A DNA stretch of 64,000 nt from Euonymus europaeus (Eukaryota; Streptophyta; Magnoliopsida; Celastrales; Celastraceae), in assembly GCA_963580455.1 (NCBI GenBank), contig OY756960.1, positions 21,263,238-21,327,237 on the forward strand, read 5' to 3'. Position numbers and translations under genes: made by a program. Under the pieces are notes generated by a model. It did not search any database, had not been told where the DNA came from, and was given only the letters and a program-made list of their open reading frames with translations. Numbering within the stretch: the stretch's first letter is position 1; each line of letters opens with the position of its first letter. Shown here piece after piece: positions 32,758-46,400 of this stretch.

Positions 32758-35640
32758 ATGTCGCTGCGAAATCACGTCGGTTCCATGGCAACCCTAACCG
32801 CAGCCGGTTTGCGTAGAGAGCCTGTCACTCACATCATCTTCGACGTGGACGGTCTCTTGCTTGGTAATTTATTTCTTCAAGCATACAACTTCATTATCAA
32901 TCTTGTACTTTAAAATTGATGGCGTTATGTGCAAATGTGATATGTTGTTTCTTTGATTCCTGCAATGTGCTTTCGTTTTTGCTATTTATGTGAGGCATGA
33001 GTCACTCTGAGCACACTATCATAGAACTGATAGAAGGTTATTAGTAGCACCAAATGATACCAGAAAGGTTCTCCTGTCCTCCTTCATTTTTGGAAGTGTT
33101 ATTGGTGAGGGTAAGAGGTTTTACTTCGGCTGCGGAAGAGGCACAACTCCATCAACCCCAATTTTCAGCCCAAATTGTGGGAATTGGTTGGGAAAGGATC
33201 CTAATTTGATCAACATGTAATTATATTTTTAGTTTTTTTTTTTTTTTTAGTTTTATGCTATTCAATAAGTAATTGTTTATTAAATGTATATATTGTTATG
33301 CTAGAGATGATTTTAACTGCCATCATTTCTTGGAAATAAGGTATTTCTTTGATGGGCATCTAATTCTTTCTGCTGCAGACACAGAGAAATTCTACACTGA
33401 AGTCCAGGAAATTATACTTTCTAGGTACAAAAAAACTTTTGACTGGTCTCTCAAGGCAAAAATGATGGGGAAAAAAAGCAATAGAAGCTGCTCATGTCTT
33501 TGTTGAAGAGACCGAACTCAGTGAATCCCTGTCGGCTGAGGATTTTCTTGTAGAGAGGGAGGAGATGTTGCAGAAAATGTTTCCATCAAGCGAGCTCATG
33601 CCAGGTATTATACTTTAGCATTTGAAGTCTTTCTTTGATATCATATATGCTTTTGCATTTTAACTTCCGTTGTTTTAGATGTTATCTAGTGTGCTTTTTT
33701 GGAGTAGATCTTAGGTTCAGGACTGAATGGAACTTATTGGCTGCATGATGAAGAGAGATTAGGATTTGTGTTCTGATCATCTTAGAAAACAAAGAAACTC
33801 AAGTTATATTGTCTGAAGAGCTCTACTTGTACTTGAACTGCAAATGAAGGATCATTACATATACTTGTGCTTAATTAGTTTTTTCAAGTTTGGACTTCCA
33901 TTTATAGGCTTATTTCCCTGTTTAGTATGGGTATTATGCAATTCGCATCCAGAGATGTAAACACTTATATCAGCGGTTGGCCAAAGAAAACTGCAGGAAT
34001 TCAAGATGTGTGAACTGATGCAAGAGCATCCAGTAGTCATTTTAAGGCTAAGCCAGGCTATAAGTTGGCGTATCTTGGCCCGCTTTATTTTGTCTTCCGT
34101 TATCAATAGTTTACCTCTACCAGAATCTTTGTGCCGTGTTACATTCCCTGTCAATCTTATGGACAATAATCATTGTCTACATTTTAATTGATCTTAGATG
34201 ATTAACATCAACACATTAGAGAGTAAAGAAGGGAAATGATCGTAGTGTACAATGAAGAACTCAGTGTTTTGAGGCTTAGAGTAATTAATTCTTTTAGCCT
34301 CTATGCCTTGCATAGGTGCCGGCCAACTGCTGACGTATGAATGGGTTAGGATAGTAGTTGCAGCTAGGATTGTCGTTGCTCCCTTCAAATGCATGCATTT
34401 TTTGAGATTCCTAATTCTTGTTTAAAATAAGATTTCGACATTTCTTCTGGTACTAGTTAACATATCGACGTACATCCTTGAAAATACACTATATTAGTAT
34501 ATATTTATTTGGTTTTAATTGACAATTACACAGCTTGACTTCAGCATCAATAACCTTATATTCAACAAGATGCTGGCTTCTTTTGGTAATTGGTTTCCCT
34601 ATTGCAGGGGCTAGCCGTTTAATTAGACATCTCCATGCAAAAAGGATACCAATTTGTGTGGCTACAGGGTATGGCTTGCATCTTAAGAAATTTATAATTT
34701 GTTTCATTTTTATTAGAATCTTCTTTGATAATGATGATTATTTACTCATTAAGTTGTACTCTACAGTTCTCACAGACGGCATTTTAACTTGAAGACTCAG
34801 AGACATGGTGAGCTTTTCTCGTTGATGCATCATGTTGTTATGGGTGATGATCCAGAAATTAAACAGGGAAAACCATCGCCAGACATATTCCTTGCAGCCG
34901 CAAAGAGATTCGAGGTATAGTTGTCCAGTAGCTTGCTGGGGTAAAAATACAATAGCTTTGGTTCAGTTCATAATTCTTAGATTTTATAAATAGTTTCAGT
35001 ACGACATTGCAACAGCTAATGAAATTTAGCTGTTCTACAGGGTGGCCAAGTGGATTCATGCAAGTGCCTTGTGTTTGAAGATGCACCCTCTGGAGTCCTT
35101 GCAGCCAAGAATGCTGGGATTTAAGTCTATTCATTCGCCTCTCTCTTTCCTTATGTTGAAGATTGATTATTACACTTAGCTTTTCAAGATTATAAGGTCA
35201 CATGGGAAATCCTTGCAAATGCACGCCAACATAACCTCACAATCTTCCTACTGTCTGCCATATTTCCCACATCCACATCCCTCTTGCATGACCTGTCACT
35301 AACCGTGGTCCACCTCCCTCACCGTCCAGGCCTCCACCACTTTTTTGGCCTTTCTGTTAATAGTGATCATTTTGGTTGTGCCAATTGCGTATCTTTGTTC
35401 AGTCTCCTTTTCTCTGTTTATCACATGCACAGAAAGTATTTTTTATTTTTCTTCATAAATACTTTCTTTGTTTTCTTTTCGCTAATTTTTATGTGTTTGC
35501 CATGCAGGTCTGTAGTTATGGTTCCAGATCCACGGCTGGATAGCTCTTATCATACCTCTGCAGACCAAATCTTGAGCTCCCTATTAGAATTCAACACTAA
35601 AGATTGGGGTTTGCCTCCATTTGACGCACCAAAAGTTTAA
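32758..35640 (+). pseudogene. GPP: Glycerol-3-phosphatase-like HAD phosphatase, disabled by two lesions
   Basis: Six exons: 32758-32863, 33379-33604, 34608-34668, 34767-34914, about 35041-35120 and 35508-35640. They spell a HAD-superfamily phosphatase of the GPP1/GPP2 (GS1) type. Landmarks are the nucleophile motif HIIFDVDGLLLD with the catalytic Asp pair, then FYTEVQEIIL, FDWSLKAKMMG, PICVATG (motif II) and VFEDAPSGVLAAKNAG (motif IV), ending WGLPPFDAPKV. Family members hydrolyse glycerol-3-phosphate to glycerol. Lesion 1: seven A's at 33471-33477 where six keep the frame, so translation ends 15 codons later. Lesion 2: the donor after exon 5 reads TTAAGT instead of GTAAGT at 35121, and read-through gives an immediate TAA. 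An in-frame ATG at 32728 could be an earlier start. A homopolymer error could explain lesion 1 but not lesion 2. Confidence 0.85.
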
Positions 35641-36698
35641 ATCTGCAGGTCTTTTAACATTATTTTCTGTGATGAAAGCTTAGAATTCCCACATCCATTA
35701 GTCATCAATTGTTGAAAGTCATACACACAAATTCATTCTTCGCTTCAGGTCAAAAGATAATCTTTACGTTTTCTTATTATGGTTTGGTGACATACGCATT
35801 CTTGGAAGCTGATATTTAACTATGATTTAGACTTTTAGTCCCGCAATCCAGAACATTTGTTATGGTCTGAAAAGACACAGTACTATGAAGTGAAAATGTT
35901 GTATATGGTCCTAATCTGCCCTCATCGGGAACAGATTGAAACTTTGGACACCTTGTTTCCTATTGCACAATAATTAAATCATGTCAATGCATTCTTCACA
36001 TTTTTTTTGATATTAGGACTGGAGTTTGTAATCCAGAAAGGTTTTGGCTCAAGAAAGAATTGTTTTTGTTTCGTCTGTTTTGATTTCTGCAGTATTCTAG
36101 GATCACAAATCAGAAGAAATACCAACTAGAATTTTGTCAAACGTTCAATGTCAGGTCACAGCTGGATTACTGATCGGAATTTCAATATAGGTTAGAGGAT
36201 GGCTGGATTTGAGGATGCCGCCGAGAGTAGAACTATGTGTGAATGCTATTGTAGTTTCCAATCCACCTCGCTTTCCTTTATCATCCTCTACTGCGAACTT
36301 AATTTTTAGACTGAAAGTAACCACAAGCCTAGGCTTGCTGCAATAAACTTGATATTAACAATAAGGGAACTCTTTTTCTTAGGTAGGCCCAAGACTCCTG
36401 ATTTTTATTTTCGTTTTATGAATAGATTCATCTAATTATATATTTTTTCTTTATCCAAGCGTGGACTATTGCGGATATATTCAAATTAGGTACAAGTTGA
36501 GACGAGAAAATATTATTGAGTTAATTACAGTCTATAGTATCAAAAAATAGAGATTGTTACACTTTGATCATCGTATTATTTTTGTTACAAAATCATCGTT
36601 TAAATTATAAAAACAAGATAATATGATGATCAGGCGAAATTTGTACATTAGGACATAGCTCTTTTTGTGTCCTCATGTCTGTGTTGGGGCCTCAAGCG
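35641..36698. other. Intergenic DNA after the GPP-like gene
   Basis: Includes its 3' UTR. No further coding or RNA feature recognised. Confidence 0.5.
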
Positions 36699-36701
36699 TT
36701 A

Positions 36702-37090
36702 GGACAATTATAATGGTGTAAAGTTAATGGACCAATAAAGTTAATGTGTTTTGCTGATGTGGTTGTATTGAAAAATGTGTTTTGTTGATGTGGTTGTATT
36801 GAGATATGTATTTTGTTGATGTGAATGATGATGTGGCTTGACTTTTTGTAATAAAGGTGAGACCCATCCTTAATTTTGGTGTAAATTTGATGAGGATAGT
36901 ATGAAGGATAAGGAAAGTAGTTGGGTTGAATAATGATTTTGTATTAGAAGATGTGTTTTGCCGATGTGGGAGTATTGAAATATGTGTTATGCTGATTTGA
37001 TTGTATTGAGAGTTGTGTTTTTATGAAATAAATGTGGGATCCAAAAACAAAATTGTTGGGCCATTAAAAGTATAACCATTGTGGTTGCCC
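36702..37090. mobile_element. MITE, about 390 bp (possibly PIF/Harbinger-like)
   Basis: The ends are imperfect inverted repeats over about 40 bases. Left: GGACAATTATAATGGTGTAA then TTAATGGACCAAT. Right, reversed: GGGCAACCACAATGGTTATA then TTAATGGCCCAAC. The left flank is TTA and the right flank TTG, so a 3-bp TTA-type duplication is only partly kept. The inside has four or five imperfect repeats of ATGTGTTTTGTTGATGTGG. No coding capacity. Confidence 0.6.
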
Positions 37091-37480
37091 TTGCCTCTTT
37101 TCTGATTTCTTAGCGGGCTTCAATCAGTTGTAACCCATTGTCAGAGCCCAAATTCTAGCCCAAGTAGATTAAAGAAACATTTAAAATCTACAACGAGGGA
37201 AAACTTATTGCATGGAAGCCCTTCACCGATAACTGGGCAAGTAGTCCATACTTTTCCAGGCCGACTCGCGCATACTTGTATCCAATAGTTCATCGCCACG
37301 TGAAGTAAGACTATTGGTGTTGCCTTCCGCAGCAACTGTAAACTTCCGCAAGCCTGAAAATTGACTATTTGCAGATCTATTTCCATCCATGCCAAGTCCA
37401 ACTGACAGAAACATTCCTTCTCTGTAAATCTCTCTCGATATTTTGTACCACGAATTTCTCCTTCGTCGTCTCTCTCGACA
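37091..37480 (+). other. Upstream region and 5' leader of the ADIP-like gene
   Basis: Short intergenic stretch ending in a CT-rich leader just before the ATG at 37481. No separate gene supported. Confidence 0.4.
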
Positions 37481-40400
37481 ATGCTACCACCTACTGATGC
37501 AGACTTCGATCTCAGAGTACGATTCTCGCTCTCTACCATGTTAAATCCACATCAATTTCTCTATTTTTCGTTACTCAAGTCTCTCTCACTGAGACTATTT
37601 CTCTATCTTTTTCTTAGTCGCCACCTCCATCATCAGCCTTCGTAGTCGGGTCAGTATCTCTCCTGTGCTGTGTTTGGATATTTCTATGTCACCGTACATG
37701 CTTCCGCGTTTTCAAAATAAAGTTTCTCTAGAGTTTATCTGTGTAGGAGTACGGAAAAACAAAGGAGCCCAACCTTTTTAGTCCCAAAATTCTCCCAACC
37801 CAGTTGGCACCAACGTGGCATGACAGGTCAGAAGCTTAGGTGGCAAAGGGGTTGGATGGGTCAAAAATTTAACCTAGATTCGTTCATCTATTTCTTTCTC
37901 CTTCGCGCAGCTGCTGTAATAATGGAGTTGCAGCATTGTTGAGTGTGTCTGCCATTGCTAGAAATTGAAGCGGGAGTTAAACCGAAAGAGCAGGGGGAAA
38001 TCTGCAGGAAGACGGCCTTGAAGATTTTGTTTTTTCTGAACTCTGTGTTCTCTTCCCTTTCGTGGCTGCAGTATTGAATCTACAGGGAATGAGTTTGGAA
38101 GGGGAAACCAGGTTCAGCTCAAAAGGTTGGGCTCCTTTGTGTAGATGTTGTTGTTCTTTGTAAATAAAGTGCAAGAGTTTGGTTTGATTATGTGAAATTG
38201 GTATGGTTACATTGTTGGCTGGAATTGTTTGCATTATGTGACTGTGCGAGTTACATTGTTTTAGGACTGTCGACTGTCCTCCAGTTTAGTGTCATTGTTT
38301 GAATAACGCACCAGTTTTCTATTACATTGTTTTAATTATATATCAGTTTTCTATTACCTCTGCCTCTAGGTTAGTTTCGTACCTCTTTGTGTAGATGTTG
38401 TTGTTCTTTGTAAATGAAGTGCAAGAGCTTGGTTTGATTATCTGATATTGGTATGGTTACATTGTTGCCTGGAATTGTTTGCATTGTTTGACAGTGCGAG
38501 TTACATTGTTTTAGGACTGTCATCCAGTTTAGTTACATTGTTTGAATAACGCACCAGTTTTATATTACATTGTTTTAATAAGACTGTGAAACTTCAGTAA
38601 CATTGTTTGTTGCCCTGTTAGTGATTCAATTTGTCACATTAGTTTAAATATTGTCATAGTTAATTTTTGGTTTCATGCACAGATATGGATGGTAACTATG
38701 ATATTATTCCATGTGGAGGTGATAGTGGTTTTGGGTCTTCGAAGAAGTTATTATATGATGAAGCTATAAGTTCGAATGATGGTTTTGGAGAACGTCAGCA
38801 AGCTGTCTTTAAAGGAGTTTTGGTTCCAATGGTGGGAATGTTGTTTGATGATGTTATTTCAATGTTTGAAATTTACAAGAGATATGCGGAACGAGTTGGT
38901 TTTTCGGTGAGGAAGAGGACTGTCAATAAAGATGATGATGGGGCTGAGAAATATGTGACTCTTGTTTGTGGGAAGGCGGACAAGTATCGAAGCAAGTCGA
39001 AAAAAGCTATAAATCCTCGTTCAACTGCAAAGTTTGGTTGCAAGGCTAGAATACGAGCACGATGCAATTCTGATGGAAAGTGGGAGATTACAACTTTCGA
39101 GGACAGACATAACCATGACATGAGTCCAACTAAATCAAGATATTTTGTTTGTAATCGTCAAATTAATTCGCATGTGAAGAGACAGATTGAGATTAATGAC
39201 ATTGCTGGTATTAGAGCTTCGAAAAGTCACAATGCATTGGTCATTGGAGCTGGTGGTCATGAGGGTTTATGTTTTCTGGAAAAAGATACCCGTAATCTTA
39301 TTGCTAAACAAAGGCGTTTGCGGCTCGGTGTGGGCGATGCAGATGCTGTTCAAGAGTATTTTTTGAAAATGCAAGCACAGAATGATGGTTTCTTCTCTTC
39401 GATTGATTGGGATGAGAAAGGGCGATTGAGAAATGTGTTTTGGGCTGATCCACGAAGTAGGGCTGCTTGCCGGGAGTTTGGTGATGTCATTTCTTTTGAC
39501 ACCACCTACCTAACTAATAAGTATGACATGCCATTTGCTCCTTTTGTTGGAGTAAACCATCACGGTCAGTCAATTTTACTTGGATGTGCTTTGATTTCAA
39601 GTGAGGATACTGATACTTTTGTTTGGTTGTTTAAGACTTGGTTGGCTTGTATGAACAATGTTGCACCTGATGGAATTATTACAGACCAAGATGGGGCAAT
39701 GAAGAATGCGATTTCAATTGTCTTCCCAAATACAAGGCACAGACTCTGTTTATGGCATATAATGAAAAAAGTTCCTGAGAAACTTGGTTCTTATAAGGAG
39801 TATGATAACATTACTTATGTAATGGGGGCTGCTGTGTACGAATCACAGAGCATTGAGGAGTTTGAGAGTGCTTGGATGTCGATGATTGAGGTTTTTAAGC
39901 TTCAGGATAATGCATGGTTGGCTAGCTTGTATGAATTGAGAGAGTCATGGGTTCCAATATATGTTAAGAAGTATTTTTGGGCTGGTATGTCTACCACACA
40001 AAGGAGTGAGAGCATGAATGCTTTTTTCGATGGATATGTCAATTCAAAGACTACTCTAAAACAATTTGTTGAGCAATATAACAATGCATTGAGGAAAAAA
40101 ATTGAGAAAGAGAGTCAATTGGATTTCAACTCGTTCCACAAGCTACTGGATTGTGCCACAATTTTTGATATGGAAAAGCAAATGCGAGATTTGTACACTG
40201 AGGCTAAGTTCAAGGAATTTCGAGGTGAGTTGTCCGGAATGATCACATGTTTCAATACAAGGGTTATACAGAGTAGCCATGATTTTGAAAAATATTTGGT
40301 AGAGGAGTATATTGTGTATGGAGAAAAGGGTAAGAAAAAGCTCGACTTCACCGTATGTTATGAAGCAATGACGTCCACCGTAGAGTGTTCTTGCTTCAGG

Positions 40401-43400
40401 TGTGTATTAAATTTGGTTTTGTATTACGAAATGTCATTGGCAATTACAATGCCTATACTCATTACATTGTTGCTTACAGGTTTGAATTCAGAGGCATCTT
40501 GTGCAGGCATGCAATGGCAGTGCTGATTCGTAATGAAAAGGATTTTATGCCCGAACAATACATATTCAAACGGTGGAGGAAAGATGTCAGGAGATGTCAT
40601 ACTCGAGTTAAAATATGTTATGATGGGTGGTTGATCACTGAAGCTCAACGACGGTACGATATTTTGTGCCAGTCATTCACGAAAGTGGCAGATTTAGCAG
40701 CTGAGAATGAAGAACTATTTAATAATATTTCACAGTGGATGGAGGTTGCAATCGATAGTATGGAGAATGAGAATATCATTCCGTCTTTACCACCAGGTAG
40801 TAGTTCTAACGATCCCATTTCAAAGAGAGGTAAATGACGACCTCCAACTTTAAGAAAGCAGAAGATATTCAAGAGGAGAGGCAGTTCAGGCCGTAGAGGG
40901 AGCAATTTAACCGAGTCACCAGCTGAATGCTCTAGCGTAAATCCTGTATGTGTTACATTTTAGCATTCTCTTTATTTTATCTCCATAAAATTAATATGTT
41001 TCAAGCTAACTGACATTAAAAAATTTATCAATGCAGGATTAGGATTGATTGAAGTGCAGCTAGAGTTGGCATCGTTGAAGAATTCATGCACTTGTGTGAA
41101 GAGGAATCCCTGTTACATTGTTTGAATAAGTGACAGTGTTTGGTTACATTGTTTTTATGAGTGACAGTGTTTGGTTACATTGTTTTTATGAGTGACAGTG
41201 TTTGGTTACATTGTTTTTATGAGTGACAGTGTTTGGTTACATTGTTTTAATGAGTGACAGTGTTTGGTTACATTGTTTTTATGAGTGACAGTGTTTGGTT
41301 ACATTGTTTTTATGAGTGACGGTGTTTGGTTACATTGTTTTAATGAGTGACAGTGTTTGGTTACATTGTTTTTATGAGTGACAGTGTTTGGTTACATTGT
41401 TTTAATGACTGACGGTGTTTGGTTACATTGTTTTATGCATGTCAGTAGACTGTTACATTGTTTTCATTAAGTGCAGAATTTAGTTACATTATTTTTATGC
41501 ATGTCAGCAGACTGTTACATTGTTTTATGAGTGACAAATACGAAAGAGAAATACCCTAAAGAGCAAGATAATTTGCACCATGAATGCATGTAGATGAGGT
41601 ATGAGTTACAAAAATAGAGCAATGAAATCAATAGCAACCACCTTAAAACTAAAACAATGGAACTATATTGGTGTAGCAGATATAGTTAACCAACAAAGTT
41701 TCACATCTAATTCTTCTCAACAGCCAAATATAACTTACAAAGCAAACCACGATTCTCAAAAAAATTGGCACTTCACTAACAAAGTTACACTGTATACAAA
41801 TCTTCGCATGGTTCACTAACCACAAACACCAAGGGCAATACTAATAAGATGACAGTACACACCATCGCCAAAGACATGAATCAAATAGCAAGAAATGTAA
41901 AATACATTCAAATCGCTAGGAGGTGCACACTGCACACATAAAGAGTACCTAAATTATAAAAAATATATAACTCCCAATGAGATATTCATAACAATATCAA
42001 AAACCTTAATAAAACTCAAAAAGATAATCAATGGCAGTGAACAAAAGATTTAAGCACATGTCCATAGTTGCACATGTACGAGTTAACAAAATATTTAAGT
42101 ACAACATTACACGTCCATAATTACCCAAGAGACCTAAAAGCACAATGCTATTCCTTGTTCCATATGTAACCTTCACCATTCAAGAATACAGTCATAAGAT
42201 GTGCCCTAAATCTAAGCAACTCTTCTCTTGATAAATCTCTCTGCATGGGGAGGTCTTGAAAAATGCATTCCATTAAGTACATGACGATAATTCCACAATC
42301 CACCCTGTTTGTACATTAACGTAATCAAAATCAACCGTACATTTAAAACACAAAATGAAATGGAATCTTTAAATGACTACAAAAATGATTAACTCACGAT
42401 TCAGCTGGTTGCTGTGGAGTATCCCAAACTGTGGTGATGCATGTGTCCTCCACATGTCTTTGTTGATGGAATATGGAATTGTAGTATGATATCTAACAAA
42501 TAATGTTGGGAGCAATTTATTGGACACGCTCACAGATGCTCACATTGTAAAAAAGCGTGCTAATTAACATAGAATGTAATGTAAGTATTTACCCAGGATT
42601 GCGCATCAACAAGATATGGATCACGTCCTGTCTTTTTCCTAGGCAGGAGTGAATTGTAGTGCAGCCAAGATCCATCCTCCAAGTTTAGCACCAACAGTGT
42701 CCAATGATTAGGGATTTTGTGATTCCCTTGTGCGTGTAGTGGAAAGAGATGGTACTTCGTAGTTGCTTCTTCATGAATTTTGGTCAGTGGATCTATCAAA
42801 TATTTCTTGATCATATCATTGCTATTACCTCGGAGGAATGCCTAGTTTATGAAAGGGAAGTAATGGTTAGTGATATTAAAAAATTAATTCCATAATGATT
42901 TGTGTATATTTACCATGGAAGAACTTGTTACAGCCAAAGTTTTGGAAGCCACATTGTCTGGAAGATCCATTTGAGCTCTCTGGGAAAAATGCAGGACCTC
43001 AGCAAATGCATCGATGATCTGAAAGGTGGCAATCCAATTAGTTTGTAGTCATCTCACTAGGAAAAACTAGTTTAATGATTGTGTGGGGAATAAATTATGC
43101 ATATACTTACATCATTTGACACCATACCATTACTTGCCAAGATCAACATGTCAGTGAAAGTAACTTCTTTTTTCCCCATCGACCATATAACCTCACTGCA
43201 TTTATTTAACAAAAATATGACAAACCGAATATAATTCTTTAACTTAAATTGCTTCTAACACAGATTAAACAATGTAAATTAAATCAAGCTTTCATTTACT
43301 CACTCAGTTTTTGCAGACCCTTGGATTTCATACCACTTTTCTTGGTCTTCCAGTTTCAGAAATTTTGCAGCTGGTGTTGGCACTTTTTTCATTTTTTTTG

Positions 43401-46400
43401 TCACGTCATCATGCACATAAAATGCATCAACATCAATCATGGATGCCTCAGCCAGAATCTTCGCTTTTTTGTCAACATTCTTTGTCGGTGGTTCATATTC
43501 GAAGTCGGATACAATATTCGGAGCCCTAGTTCTTCCTTTGATTGTTTTGACCAGAGATCTTGCTCCTTCGTTGTTGACCTGAGTTCCTATTGTTGCTATC
43601 TTTGGAGCTAGGGTTCGCTTTGCTCTTTCCTTTCTTCTTCTACTTCCGGCCTTTGGGTCCTTGACCAGTCTGTGTTTGATAATGTCTTCTTGTTCCTGCA
43701 CACGCTTTACCAACTCAGCTTTCTCTTTCTCAAGTGTCTCAATCATCTCCAAAGCTGTTTCCAATGCATTCTTTATGACCTTTTCAGTTCCTACTTCCGA
43801 GGGAGAGGAGGATGAAACAACTTTATGAGCAGCAGCCAATGCATCGTCCATAGGGTCTTCATCCTTGTGCAAAGCTGAATTGTTTTCTTGAACCCCCACA
43901 CGTCGACATTGTTCATCAGCTGTTTCTTTCTCATCTGCAGCCCCAATCCTCATCAAAAGTACATATTCAAACAGACTATCTTTTGATGTTGATAGGGTTA
44001 ATTATAAAATTCAATGCATTTACCTGACTTTGTTTGTCTTGTTTCAGTTTCTGTGACGGGCACATATTCACCAAATCCGACTTCAATTTGCTCTGAAATT
44101 TCAACATCAACATTACAAACCTTTGAAACAACAACATATGAAGCATAATTAAACAAGAAACAATGCACTTTCATACCTGCTTCTAGATATTGTTCTCGAT
44201 TAACATTTTCAGAGAAGCTGTGCTCAAAAGCATATTTTCCAACCCTCTCATTTCTCTCATTGTTATGTTCTTCATCATCTGAATGAACATTTTCTGATGG
44301 TGTTGCTTCAATCGGTACTCCTCTCACATTGGGTGAGGAAGGAGTTTTTTCTGAATCAACTTCCTTGGCATCTTCATTGACATCATGTTGTGGAGTTAAC
44401 ATTAAATCTTGTACATCTTCCATCATAAGAGTCTCCTCATCAGTTTGGAGGAGTTCTCCCTCAATTACCTGGACGATAAAGAGAAATTTCATTAAATATG
44501 TGAAATTACATTGTTTCATAAAACAATGCAAAACCATTAAGTAATGTATACAATACCTGTTTCTTTGTCAGCTTACTTAGATACTTTGTTTTGAAGTCAT
44601 TCCCAAATTGCTTCAAGTCCCATTTCAGAAACCTCGGGAAATGACATTCCTCTTCACTTATTTTGCAGACAGTCGTATGTTCACAGAACCAATACTGGAT
44701 AAAAATTAATGTTTGAATTAGTAAATTGCTTTCTCATAGCTGAAAAATAATTAAAATGCAAATGGCTTTTTAAAGTAAAAGATAATGCAAACATACATAC
44801 CGACATAATTGTAACACATCCATGCACTTTCTCAGGATTTCTCCAATTTTTTCTGACAGAATCCATCAAGAAATTAGAAATTGCTAGAGACCAGTTGTAG
44901 CTCAACATCGTTTCAAAATCTTCCACCAATTCAATGAATGACCAAGAAAGTCCATCTGCCCAAGTCGAGAAGAACAGTGTCAAACACACATAGAGGACTA
45001 GAAGCCGAGCAACATCCTTTGCATGGACATCAATTTCCTCCTCCTCCTCTTCTTCATTTTTTGTTTTAGGAGAGTCATCTTTTTCACCTTTCAAAGCCTT
45101 CTCAATTGCTGCTTGAATGAATGAAGATTTTATCATCTTCACATCCTTGAATCTTCTTCGAATCAAGCCTGAGTTCTCTGGCTTCCTCTTGTTCAATTTG
45201 ATTTCTTCGTCTCCCGATAGAACTCCAAAAATCAGTGTGACATCCTTCTCTGACAGAGGCACTTCTTTCTTAGCTAGCTTGAATGCTCCGGCCTTGTCAT
45301 CATATTTGCTTATGATGTCACACAAAATATCATCACTCTTGCGTATTTTAATCTTTGGAGATGCATAAATCCACTGCGTGAACAAATTCCAGAATGGTGT
45401 CCGCTTTAGATATTTAAGGTGCTCGTCCTTCAACTCCAATCGACAAAGAAGTCTAGCAATAGCTTTCAAGTTGGACTTGTACTGAAGAGGGTGACCTCCT
45501 TTCACTTTCCTTTCAGGTTTTTTCTTTTTCTGCATCTTTGAAGGTGATGCAGATTTCATAGGACTAGAATGAGTTGGACCAAAAGTCTTATTCTTTGGTG
45601 CCTTTGGTGGTTTCTTCAAGCTGCTTGATCTTGTTTTTGCCATGGGAAGCTGTTAGGATATAAACAAACAAGTAATCAAAATTCCTTATCTCTGCAGCAA
45701 TGTATAAAGAATAACATAGCCAAAAACAATGCCTCTCAGAAACAATGTAAGGTAGGGAAAACACAGTACGGATAAACAATGTAACTACATAAATCACATT
45801 AAAACAATGCACTTGATATGCTACTAAGTAAAGGGAAAATAGTGCATGCATCAACATGCAGAATTCTGCATGTCCCAAGGGAAAGAAAAGAGATGCGAGA
45901 GAATGGAACACTATGAGAGAAAACATGTGGCAAGGAGGTGCAGATAAGGATTTCCCAAAAAAAATCTAGTCGTTTTTGGAGCACTTCTCTCCCTCTAAGT
46001 ACATCAACTCTAGAACACTTCTCTCCATGGGATGCTTGGGACTACTGGCTACTTCAGGCCTTACTAACTCTATTTCCGTAAAGGGTTCTTACAGGGCATG
46101 TTTACTCTATTATAGAGCTGTCACTTGTTACTCCAAGAAGGCTCTAACATTTCCTATACACATTATCTGGTTACAATATACAAGAATAGGACATACATAG
46201 TCTAGAATATATCAAAAACATGTATTAATCCCAACAACAAAAAGTAGTCATGAAACAACCATCCTCATTTTCCAGCATACTACTCTATAAGAAAATCAGA
46301 AGTAAAACCAGGTTTTGGAACCTGCAAAGCCAAAGAAGAGGAAAAAAATGTGTAAATGCATGTATGAGGATATAGTCTTGATTTTTTTTTAACCTTGCAA

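Noticed and set aside
37141..38234. Minus-strand open frames of 85-132 codons around the MULE left end
   Set aside because: They overlap the ADIP-like exons 1-2, the MULE TIR and noncoding repeat; no recognisable domain.
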